Origin: Stercorarius parasiticus
Taxonomy: Eukaryota > Chordata > Aves > Charadriiformes > Stercorariidae
NCBI GenBank assembly: GCA_013396915.1
Contig: VWZL01005037.1
Coordinates: 1,595,140 to 1,659,139 of the forward strand
DNA: 64,000 nucleotides
Reading direction: 5' to 3'
Shown in pieces: positions 1 through 9,507 of this stretch. The notes beneath the pieces are model-generated. The model was not told where the DNA came from. It searched no databases and was given only the letters and a program-made list of their open reading frames with translations. Position 1 is the first letter of the stretch; every line of letters starts with the position of its first letter. The position numbers and the translations under genes were made by a program.

Positions 1-76
1 CTGATCAATGTAAAACTTTTTTCTTGTGTTGATTGTTTACAGTTATATCCTGACTATTGTGATCGGATGAACATAC

Positions 77-225
77 CTCCTGTGCTTTTTTCGCTAATTC
101 TCTTTGAATTTTTCTTTTCTCAATCATGTCTTGTTCAATTCTGCGCTTTCTTTCTTCTTCCGTTCTTTTTCTTTCTTCTTCTTGCCTTTGCTTTTCCATT
201 TCTGCAAACTTGCCTTTAACGGTTC
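77..225 (-). CDS. NEXN: NEXN coding exon 4 (charged actin-binding segment)
   Basis: This segment codes for [20 protein letters not shown] and the following Arg/Glu-rich helix, ending ..ELAKKAQE. The acceptor CACAG precedes position 225 and the donor GTATGT follows position 77. It receives one nucleotide from the upstream exon (split Gly) and ends in phase 0. The reading continues open past the donor for a few codons before a stop, as expected for intron. Confidence 0.95.
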
Positions 226-1938
226 CTGTGAATATGAAATACACAGTTCAGTAGTTACTGAATTATTATCTGATCTATTATCTAGTGAATTATGTGGGCT
301 TTAAAATCAGGCCTCTCTCTTACCTATTAGCTTTGGAACATAACCTTTTTCTATTTTAGATGATTTTGCATCGTCATCTTCATCAGATCCAAGCAGTTCT
401 TTCATCTAGTTGATGAAACACAGAAAGTAAACTGTCTTTATACCTTAAATAAAATTCCAGTATTATTGTCGTAAAATAATGTGAAAAGATTTTCACATAT
501 AATATTGAATATTAAAGTAACACAGAATATTTGCAAAGACAATAACCTCCTGCTTTCTCCTGTTCCATTCTCTCTCTCTAACATATTGTTCTTTTCTTCT
601 TTGCTTTTCATCTCTAGATCTCCTTTGATTTCTTTCTTCCCTTGCTTTCTGCATAGCTTCAAATTTATCCTTTATATCACCCTTGTGAAGCTTGGGCACA
701 TAGGATTTTTGGACGGGTTTAGATGAAGAAAGCAGAATCTTGGTGAAGATATAGAAGAAATGAAGATAAGAAAAAGAAAGGTGAAACAGATGGACAGAAA
801 TATTCTGATAGATTGGATTAGAAAGAATGTAAGAACGTAAAACAGAAGTGCATTTGGGATTATGAACTTTGTGCCACTAGCCATCATCAATTAACCATCA
901 TTGCATTTGTTCATAAACAGTCATACATACTCAAATATCCAAAACAACATTTAACATTGTATTAAGCTTAGTCTATAAGTAATTGTAATAAATAGCTACA
1001 TAAATAATTATATGAACTATGTGAATATGCATTTTCAATTACTGTGGCTTTTTAAAATTAGATACAGATCTATATTGGTGCTTTCAATCATAAGCCGTCA
1101 CCTCCACCCCTAGCATTTAAAACAGATATAAAGACACAGACATATAATACAATATCTGTTTTCTTCTGCAGCAGTTCAAGAGCCATATATGGTTTTTAAA
1201 TAAATAGTATTATTTGTTCATTTAAAACTTCCAATACATTATACACTTACGTTTTTAATAGTTAGAGAAACTCACAAGTCCAGCGATTTTATGTTATAAG
1301 GTGTCAAAATCACTGGACTTGCGGGACTCTGATACTGACACAGCTACTGACACTTCCTTGCCACTCTGCGCGTGAGGAAGAGAAGTTCCCGCTTTTCAGA
1401 ACTACTGTGAAGTTTTCTCTCTTTTTACTGTAACGACTGCAGGAATGCCTCCATACAGTAACGCTGAGAAAACTGGCTGAAAACATTCCGTGTTTCATAT
1501 TTCCCACCTAAGCCAATAGTATTTGTTCCTGCTTTTGTTCCTGTTGCTCAGTAAGTCTACGAAGAAATATTTGAAGTAGCCTAGTATTTACATTTTAGAA
1601 TTAAATGTGAATGTTGCCCTGAACTTCCCCCGCATCGTTTAAACTTTCTTCAGATTTTTTTGCCTTTATTTTGCCTTCCTCCTTCAGGTTTTTTTTTTTT
1701 AATAACACCAAGAATGTATTTCACAGATTCCATCAAATCAGACAGTTTCCTTAAGCTACTTTCAAGTGCCCTTCCATTGTCTTAAAATAACAGCGATACC
1801 AGCAGACTTACAGTATAATTGTTTGTCTTTTACAATTGTTTGTAAAATTGTTTTGCAAGCATCAGTTGTAAATTACTACATTACTTTGATTACTTTAAAA
1901 TCAGTACATACCTCAGTTTTCTGTGCAATGTCATTCAT
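77..1938 (-). CDS. NEXN: Nexilin, 5' part (residues 1-150), runs off left edge
   Basis: Nexilin binds F-actin and stabilises the Z-disc in heart and skeletal muscle. Four coding segments on the minus strand, 1912-1938, 547-738, 324-405 and 77-225, join in frame (27+192+82+149 = 450 nt, 150 codons). The product starts MNDIAQKTE, continues [10 protein letters not shown] and [20 protein letters not shown], and then runs through the very charged Glu/Arg/Lys coiled-coil-like stretch typical of the N-terminal actin-binding part of nexilin. The repeated YVPKL..G..K.KF.(A/E)M motif occurs twice (residues about 22-38 and 95-108). The start is chosen because the first nine residues match the vertebrate nexilin N-terminus and the segment is followed by a GTATGT donor. 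The central coiled coil and C-terminal Ig domain lie outside the window. Identity is very secure; the 5' UTR arrangement is inferred. Confidence 0.95.
324..405 (-). CDS. NEXN: NEXN coding exon 3
   Basis: This exon reads [20 protein letters not shown] then GYVPKLI plus one base. An AG acceptor precedes 405 and GTAAGAG follows 324. The internal ATG is not a start: nexilin continues through here with an acidic linker (SDEDDD) before the second YVPKL repeat. Confidence 0.94.
547..738 (-). CDS. NEXN: NEXN coding exon 2
   Basis: Exactly 64 codons in phase 0 at both ends, beginning [20 protein letters not shown] and ending [11 protein letters not shown]. The acceptor is CACCAAG before 738 and the donor is GTTATT after 547 (a weaker donor than the others). 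It contains the first nexilin YVPKL repeat and the [20 protein letters not shown] helix. Confidence 0.95.
739..1911 (-). other. NEXN: NEXN intron between first two coding exons
   Basis: About 1.2 kb of AT-rich intron. The only structure noted is a 47-nt inverted repeat at 1275-1321, listed separately. No gene or repeat family is recognised otherwise. Confidence 0.8.
1275..1321 (-). repeat. 16-bp inverted repeat / RNA hairpin in NEXN intron
   Basis: Arms at 1275-1290 and 1306-1321 flank a 15-nt loop. On the plus strand one of the 16 pairs is a C-A mismatch. In the minus-strand (NEXN-sense) transcript that pair becomes G-U, so all 16 positions pair. Just outside, an AGAG/CUCU pairing can extend the stem across an internal loop. 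Function is unknown; the stem is shorter than usual for a microRNA precursor. Confidence 0.7.
1912..1938 (-). CDS. NEXN: NEXN first coding segment (9 codons)
   Basis: A 27-nt coding segment, MNDIAQKTE, that matches the start of vertebrate nexilin. The donor is GAG|GTATGT. The exon probably begins at 1993, after a strong pyrimidine-rich acceptor (CTGTTTCTTTCAG), giving 55 nt of 5' UTR in the same exon. It is too short to be found by ORF length and was located by looking for the family N-terminus. Confidence 0.9.
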
Positions 1939-1993
1939 GGCTACTGCACTGTGCTCTGCACCTGCTACGTTTAAGATTGCTTTCAGTTTCTAC
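1939..1993 (-). other. NEXN: NEXN 5' UTR part of first coding exon
   Basis: This is the untranslated stretch between the likely acceptor (AG at 1994-1995, preceded by a T/C-rich tract) and the ATG at 1936-1938. It implies at least one upstream non-coding exon. Boundaries are inferred from splice consensus only. Confidence 0.6.
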
Positions 1994-4900
1994 CTGAAAG
2001 AAACAGTTGTAGTTACATTCCTTTCTTTTCCTTTTAAATGATGCTTTAACCATCTCCCTGTAAATAACGTTGCATAGGCTCAAATCGATGTATCACAATT
2101 TCATTTGGTCCTCTGAGGCTTTTGAGGACATGAATAGGTTCTAAGTATGCGACAGTGATTAAAAGAACAAGCTTATGATTCACTATTCATGCTCATAACC
2201 CCTCTATATAGTCCTAGATATTGGGTTTTAATTTCCATTTAAAAGAAGAAAAAAAAAAAGCAAAAAATAACTTGGAGCCAAGCTCTGGCTGCCCCGTTTG
2301 GTGTGTTATGAAACTGGTTTTCTCACTGCTCATGCTAGCAGAAAGGAATGTGCTCTGCACCTCCGCCGCTCCGCTTCAGCCTCGCGTACGAGCCAGCGAG
2401 CTCAGGTTGCACCGAGTTTGCAAAGTGCTCAGGCCAAAACCCCGCAGCCTCCTGAAGATGCTGCTTCGCCTTTATACGGCTGAGAGGAGGAAAGATGGCC
2501 CAGTGGCCGGGGGGAACCTACCTGCATTTCAGAGATGCAGCTGGATGGATCTCCTGCCTGGGTGAATGCTCTTGCTTGAGTCGCAGCCTGGCTGGCAACC
2601 CCCTCGGCTCTTCCCCCAATACGGCAATACAAAATAACGCTTCTCTTTCTCCTAGGGCTACTCTAGGGGAAGCTAGTGCTAAAAACTATGAAATGAGTTA
2701 GGTAAACCGCATACATACCTTGGAGAAAGTGTTTGTATCATTTAATTGTGGGCTGGAAATTGCACTGCATTTTTTAAGAGAAAAGCATTACAAATTTTAA
2801 ATTACTCTGTTTATTAGAAACCTAACAGAAAGGCACTTCAAGTTCAGCGCAAGCCTTTTCCTCTTCCCCCCCGCCCCCTTTTTTTTTTTAAATCATCAGG
2901 TGTATCGGAGCTCGTGGGAGGAAGGAAATCCTGACATGACTGCGGTGCCATTGCTGTCTGCACTGTACCGATGCCCTGAGTCCCAGCCAAGCCTAAAAAC
3001 TCTGTGTCCAACATGGTGCAAACAAACGGACTCAAAGGCGCAAAGTAAAAAGGGTAGAAAAGGAGCTTACTACTGGAAGGGACTTCTCACTGGTGGTTTA
3101 GAGGAACTGTAGTCAGGGTTTTTCATGAGACGGAAAGTTCTTAGTAGTTCTTCGCCTTTAAGTTCTCTATTTCTTAATTACAAACAGATTGTAAACATGG
3201 GAAATTTTATGTGATGTTTAAAATAGTGAACATTAAAAGCTGTTGCCATATAAGCTGTTCAAAAACACACTGTCATCAGCGCTCATTGGTGCTGCTGCAG
3301 CTATACACATCAGATGAGATTCTTAGACATCCTGGGATGTTTTTCCAAATGAAAGTAGTCACAATATATGAAACAAGCATTTAGCTACCAATCCCCGCCC
3401 TGATTTACAAATTCCAAACTCTTAAAATTCAGCTGCAACAGAGGTGTTCAGGAGAACGCTTGGGAGTTCCTTTTCAACAAATGAGTATGGAAAGTCATTC
3501 CCCCCCCAAATCAGAGTTGACAAATACCTCATTTGTACACTGACAGGAATCCAACGCCTTTCAGTTTGTCACTTGTGAGAGCATGAACATAAAAGTACTA
3601 AGTGTTAATTCCCATTTAGACTGTTTCAGATCAGCAACAGCATGTGAAAGTTCTGTTGTGTCTAGAAAGGCAGATATCTCAACTAGCATTCTTGTGGTCT
3701 GAAGGTCCCCATGCACTTTAATATCCATTCGTATATTGTGCAGTTGGGTTTGCACGTCTTTGTAGGCTTTAGCCTACTTCATGCGTTTAAGTAAAATCCC
3801 CATTGTGATCAGTATAACAAAACTAGTTAAAATCCTTTGACTTCCTCATTTTTTAAGCAGGTCTTAGAGAAGTTCTCCTCTGTTCTCTTTTTGTTTCTCT
3901 GCTTTTTACATTTCTTCTTCCTTACTTGTGGCTGATAACCTTTAGCCTTGTACTTGAAATACAGAGCTGAATAAAAGGTTTACTGCACGAACCCATCAGA
4001 AAACAAAGGAACATCATGCGTTGGTACAATTCATGCACCGAAGTAGCCTGGGACATAGAAACCTAGCCTTCACATGGGGCTGGAGCAGTAAGTCCCAAAG
4101 ATAATCTTTCACAAGGAATTCCATTTCACCTAAACACCTCAAATGAAGGTTACTGCCAACCTTCGCTGCAGCAACATACCCTCTCTATATGGCTTCATCT
4201 TAATGTCGTTTGACTATTCCAGAGTCTGATTTGCTTATTATGTGCAATCAATTGTAGGAAGAAGATTAGGTTTACGAGTCCAAGAACGCCATTTAGCTTT
4301 TGAGCAAAACCTTTATCTTGACCCTGATAGCTCCAATTACCTGAACCCCTTGACAGTGCCACTAAGACTGCTGACAGCAGAGAGACCTACCCTCAAATAA
4401 CAAATCCAAAATTTTCTTTACAAGTGCAACTGTTGGAAGAAATTTCCTTTGCAATTTCCTGCTGTCTGAACTTCCAAAAATGCGCCAGTCCAACAGGTTG
4501 TGGGCCCTCAAGATGGCAGGTACATTTCTGCCATTTGGATTACTGCCATATCTGCTATTACTTTAGGCTACTTTCCAGTTCCTTGGCATGACTAACTCCT
4601 AATATGCTTGAAGGCTAGCCAGCTGGCTCTAAGACATTTTGCATCTGCAAGTCATCCTACCTCCACTGTTGATGCTAAAAGATATGGCTATAAAGCAGTA
4701 GGGCATTACTAAACATGGTATCGCCCACGTTTGCACTTTCTTCCCTCCCCGGGGCAGTTAAACCTTGAGCGGGGACAGCAGCGGGACCCTCCCTCGGGGA
4801 CCCCTCAAGTCAGATGAGTAATTTCCAATGAGGACAATTTAGTATACCTTTCAGAAAAAAAAGAAGCACTCCTTGAGTTTTGGCTTGGGTCTGTGAAGCT

Positions 4901-5358
4901 GTGGCCACTGCTTCAGGAACAACAGCAGCGGACTGAAGCTCCTTTGTATCTGCCTTATCATTAGGAGAGGATCCACACACTCAATGTGTTGTTGCTGAGA
5001 AAACCAAACTGGCTAAATCAAGAAGTCCTGACACCTACAAATCGTGGAAGAACAGTGACTTCATCTGCCGGTAGCTTTGCACAAAGGAGGTGGTGATAAA
5101 TTTTCCAACCCAAGAAACTTTGACATGTTTTACTTTCTAACAAAAGCTACTTTTAAATAAGATATCTTCCTACCCTTCTCAGAGGAACTAGTTATATATT
5201 TAAGTTGCATATACATCCTTCTTTTGTAACAAGAATTCTCCCACAGAGTTCATCTAATACAAGTAATGCTTGTTTTTGGGGGCAACAAAGGTCTACTTGT
5301 ACATGTACTTATTTCAGAAGAGATTTGTCCTCCTATTATGAGGCTGTCCAATCTTTTA

Positions 5359-5386
5359 TTTCCTGAGATCAACATATCTCAGGAAA
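5359..5386. repeat. Short perfect palindrome (11-bp arms, 6-nt loop)
   Basis: TTTCCTGAGAT at 5359-5369 is followed, after six bases, by its exact reverse complement at 5376-5386. It lies in the probable NEXN 5' intron. It could fold as a hairpin; no function is evident and it may be chance. Confidence 0.6.
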
Positions 5387-8300
5387 AGCTGTAAGAGCTC
5401 CCCATTGAAACTTCCCACTCAGAAAAAATCGAAAAAATCATTATAATGTCGAACATAACCGTGATGAAAAATGAATTCAGCTCGTTACTAGGCTTTCTTT
5501 GCCTATCCAATCTCATCACTCTAGCATTCACCTGACACCAATTCTGTTTTTTCCCCTGTACATTTTACCTTTCCTATGATTAAACGAAATATCTCAGGTG
5601 TTACAACGTTTATACTGAAAGTACTAGACTGCAATGCGTTCCACCTTCAGAGGAGGTCTACACTGAGACTTTTCCTAGAAGAGAAATTTAATCTCCGTCC
5701 TTTGCTCAATAGTCCTACCTCTGGAATTGAACGGAAGAGAAAATGCCATTACTAGAATGGCTTGACTGGCTGTAAGGCAGAGAGTGATCTCTAAGAAGTT
5801 TCAAGTGAAATTTTAATACAAAACCAGTAATGTGTAGGAAACTAGGCAATAGATTGGAAATACTCTGGAAAAAAAACCCCACCAAACAATAAAAAACTAC
5901 TGTTTTCAAGCATCTTGTTTGTTTGCTGTAAATGAGTAAGCTAACACCTCCAATGTGCAAACAAACAACTTCTCACACAGCACTTTTTCAACTTTTCACA
6001 CAGAATCCCTAAAACCTTTCTTTAGGCAAAATAATCAAAGTGAACAAAGAAAACCATTAAGGGCACGCAGAAGGTTTGATGGCTTGCAAGCCCCCAAATC
6101 CATCTCCTTAGATTTAATTAATTTCCATTTCTGAAAGGAGGTCAGAGTCCTCAACTGATCGAAAAATACTGTGCAGCTTTAACCAAATAAAAACCCCTCC
6201 CACTAAATAACAAAATTCCCCTTCATTAGAAAACACAGAAGATCTTGATTGTCAGCAGAGTGATTACCATCCTCGCACGAGCCACAGAAAAATACCAGCA
6301 TTTTCCTGACCCGAACACTACTCTCTACAATAGGGGTACAAAGCCAGGACTTTAAACAAAGTCTAGTTCCTCTGTGATTTCTCCTTTCGGGAGGCCCCTG
6401 CTGTCCTACGGCTACTGTGAGTTATAAATAAGCCCTTCACGGCACGGGCTAAGTTACGTTTACCATCTGTCTCCTCTTTGTGATCTACTTGCAGGGAAGA
6501 CTCCATTATATAAGAAAACCATATTGTGAGAGTTGGAAACTCACCACTTGCAGCCAAAGCGCTTAGGAGAGGAAAACACAGTCCGCAGCGTTAAAATATT
6601 TAACGAAATATTAAATAGAACTGGAAAGAGGAGGGGAAAGAGAGCGATGGTCATCATTCATGTCCTTACTGTAACTCATCTGGAATGACACTACCAGTTG
6701 TTGTACTAAATTACAGATACTAAAGTAGATACTAAAATTAGCATGCATAGAGGAAGATCCTGAACTAGCATAAAGCGTCAGCTCCACGGAAGCCAATGAG
6801 TTGTGACAATTAACACCAGCTGTCTAAACTTCACATTTTGTAAAATACAAAATACAAAGCTACTTCTGCTCGCTTGCGTCTCCTTCATTCAGTCTTTAAA
6901 TTAAATGCTTAACAACAATCAATGCAGGTAATTCAATTTCATACACAATCTTTCCTCAATCTTTGAATTTATTGCACTTCAACACTTATTAAGTCTTAAT
7001 ATGATAGCAGAATAGTCCTTGCAGATATGATGTTATTTATAAAACATTTATTATAAAGGATTTTGTCTATATCTGTTTATTTAACTATAAATACTCTTAA
7101 TGTGGCAGTGCCATGCAGTCCAACTGCTGTGTTAAAAAACAAAATGACCCTTCTCTGTAGAAAAGGTCTGTCTGTTAATTCCTTACTCTCGTCACGTACT
7201 ATTACAGGGTACGTAAGTTCCAGAGCAAACACAGTAGGGGCTGGGAGTCTGGTCTGTTACGCGAGGGAAGCCCTGCTGAGATTGTCTGGCCCATGATTTC
7301 ATGTCCCAAGATATCTGCTGATCCTAATCATGGGTGTCAGCAAACTGTGAACTGAGATCCCCAAGAGCAAAACTAGCATATTTCGCCCCATGCCATAGTT
7401 CCTCCATCCCCTCTTGTGTGACAGCAGCTGAAAAGAAACGGTATGTTTTGAGGTCAACTCTGGTTGACTTCGCTGACAGGACCTCAGACATCAGGGTACT
7501 GGAATGTGGGATAAAACACTGGACATGAAGCACCACTGAAATTTGCTTCTTCCCTTCTCCAATGACAGGACACAGTCTATCTGCCTCTCCTCTGGAATCC
7601 TCGTGTTCAGCTCAGACTGAACACAGTGGTGGTCACTGTGCCCGTGCCATGCCTCTGCCGCAAAGGAGAGGTCTCCTGGCTTCCTGGAGACTGGCTGCGG
7701 CTTCCACTTGGCCAACCCTACTCTGATGCCCATAAAAACCAGGTCGTGTGTAACACCTTCATCTGAGCAGACATGGCCTCCTTCAGTGCACAGCAAAGGG
7801 TCCCTCATATTGCTTCCTGAGCTGCTTTTCCGCCGTCGCCAACCTTCCCCTCTGTTTTCCCACAGCCAGCTTCCAGAGGGCTCGGCCATGGCGCCGTTCC
7901 TTGTTAAAGGAGTTTCAAAGCTGAATATCCAAGTATGGTAAATGACAGGTTGTCCAACTTCTTTCATGGAGGAAACTACTCATTTAAAATATTCCAAATG
8001 CAGTTAGAGAATTCCTTAGGCACATCTTAAACCATCTACCCAGTTCTTGTATTTCACCAGAATGTGCTTTCTACGTATACTAAACATACTGTCGTACCTC
8101 TGTATGTTCCTTAATACACTTGTCCCTCTTGTAAGACTAATTATTATTTTACAATTTAATTTAATTGGACATTTTCCTAAGAGATCTAGGGTCTCTTAAG
8201 ACCCGAGATCGAAGGTTGCGAGTGCTATGTTTTCTACCATCCAGCTACTTGCTGATTAATTTCCGAAACACTGATGCGTTTCCACTAAACATGCCTTTTT

Positions 8301-8948
8301 TCGCAGACGTTTATTGTGCTAGCAGAACCTCTTATTTACCTAAAGCAAAGTTGACAACAGATCGTTTGTCAGCTGTCACGGAAGCCCAGTATGTCCTTCC
8401 AAGCGCCGGTGCCTCACGCCTGCAGGTGAAGCGGATCCTCCGGGCGCTGCCAGCCCGCTGCCGAGCGCACCGGCGGCGCGGGGCTGCCCTTCACGCAGGG
8501 ACACGCCGATTACGAACGCAGAGGATTTTCCGCTAACTTTTCCCGGGGGCACACCACCGCCGAGCGCAGACCCACACGGGAGCCCGCCCCGCGCCTCCCT
8601 GCAGAGCGCCCGGAGCCGCCCCGCTGCCGCCCGGCTCCGCAGCGAGTGGAAGCGCGAAGGCGGGCGGGATCCCCCGCCGGGTACAACCCCGACCTGCGAC
8701 AATTTCATTTAAAATCCGTCGCCCCAGTGGCGGGGGCAGCGCCGTGCCCCTGCCCGTGAGGGGACCCCGCCGCGAGGGAGCCCTCAGCGCTCGCCGCCTC
8801 CCGTTATCCCTTCCCTGGCCGCCCCCGCCGGCTGCCACCGCAACCAAGGGGGCCTTGGCGCCTGCCCTCGCCCACCGCGCCCGCCCGCCCGACCTCCGGG
8901 CAGCCGCTGGGCCCGGCCGCCCGCGGGGGCTGTGAGGGGGCGGCGGGC

Positions 8949-9053
8949 NNNNNNNNNNNNNNNNNNNNNNNNNNNNNNNNNNNNNNNNNNNNNNNNNNNN
9001 NNNNNNNNNNNNNNNNNNNNNNNNNNNNNNNNNNNNNNNNNNNNNNNNNNNNN
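8949..9053. other. Assembly gap (105 N)
   Basis: A run of N inside the CpG island, probably a GC-rich sequencing dropout. Reading frames crossing it are not interpretable. Confidence 0.99.
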
Positions 9054-9356
9054 GCGCAGCCCGGCTCCTTCCCCCCCCGCATCCCCCCCGGCGTGGACAG
9101 CCGCCCGGCCAACAGGGCTTATTTTGGGCTGGAAGCACCGCGGAGCTATAAATAACCGGGGGAGGGAGGCCGCCCCGCGGCTGGGGCTGAGAGGGCCCCG
9201 CGGGCGGAGGGGACGGGTACCCGCCGCCCGCCCGCTGCTGGCCGGCCCGCGGCTGAGGCGGCGGCACCCCCCGGCTTTGCCAGGCCGCGGGGGCGGCTGC
9301 CCCAGGTGATGGCGGCGTTCTGTCACCCCAGCAGCTCCTGGTCACCACGTACTTAC

Positions 9357-9415
9357 AGCCACCGCAGCCTCTCAGCGGGACGCGCCGGGCTGGCAGCGAG
9401 CGCTCCACCGCCGCT
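9357..9415 (-). other. NEXN: Candidate non-coding exon 1 of NEXN
   Basis: On the minus strand a strong donor GTAAGT (9356-9351) lies about 85 bases downstream of a TATAAA box (9446-9441). A transcript starting about 30 bases after the TATA box would give an exon of roughly 55-60 nt ending at 9357. The transcription start is estimated, not seen. It would splice to the acceptor at 1993. Confidence 0.45.
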
Positions 9416-9440
9416 GGTGCCTGCCCGGCCGCGGGGAGGC

Positions 9441-9507
9441 TTTATACCCGCCGTGGTCAGGCCCCAGGTCGTTTTATGGCAGACGGAGAGCAATCAACTA
9501 ATAATAG
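9441..9507 (-). promoter_or_regulatory. NEXN: Candidate NEXN core promoter: TATA, CArG-like and MEF2 sites
   Basis: Reading toward NEXN, CTATTATTAG (9498-9507) fits the MEF2 consensus YTAWWWWTAR, CCATAAAACG (9470-9479) is a one-mismatch CArG (SRF) box, and TATAAA lies at 9441-9446. Order and spacing resemble cardiac/skeletal muscle promoters, consistent with NEXN expression. The motifs are seen; activity is inferred. Confidence 0.55.

Larger units (their letters stand above)
1994..9356 (-). other. NEXN: Probable NEXN 5' intron (7.4 kb)
   Basis: This is the interval between the inferred non-coding first exon and the first coding exon. It contains a GC-rich patch at about 2270-2650 with a minus-strand TATAAA (2471-2476), a short perfect hairpin at 5359-5386, a moderately GC-rich stretch at about 7200-7950 holding a 158-codon minus-strand frame of unknown meaning, and most of a CpG island at its upstream end. 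No transposon family is recognised. Intron status depends on the inferred first exon. Confidence 0.55.
8400..9480. promoter_or_regulatory. NEXN: CpG island at the NEXN 5' end
   Basis: A sharp switch from AT-rich DNA to very G+C- and CpG-rich sequence, with many CCGCC/GGCGG runs, broken by an assembly gap at 8949-9053. Long open frames on both strands here are composition artefacts. A plus-strand CArG-like element (CTTATTTTGG, 9118-9127) and a consensus MEF2/TATA-like site (CTATAAATAA, 9146-9155) sit inside the island. Only the NEXN promoter is expected between NEXN and MIGA1. A divergent antisense RNA from the plus strand is possible but not shown. Confidence 0.75.

Noticed and set aside
481..890. 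Plus- and minus-strand frames overlapping the NEXN exons in other frames
   Set aside because: They overlap the true nexilin frame, which is supported by family sequence and splice sites.
4730..4810. Small GC-rich CCCCGGGG spot as a promoter
   Set aside because: Too short for a CpG island; no TATA or start-site motif and no exon nearby.
8533..9408. 291-codon frame and other long frames on both strands in the CpG island near 9 kb
   Set aside because: They cross a run of N and are Pro/Gly/Arg/Ala-rich from base composition alone. No conserved motif, and several frames are open at once.
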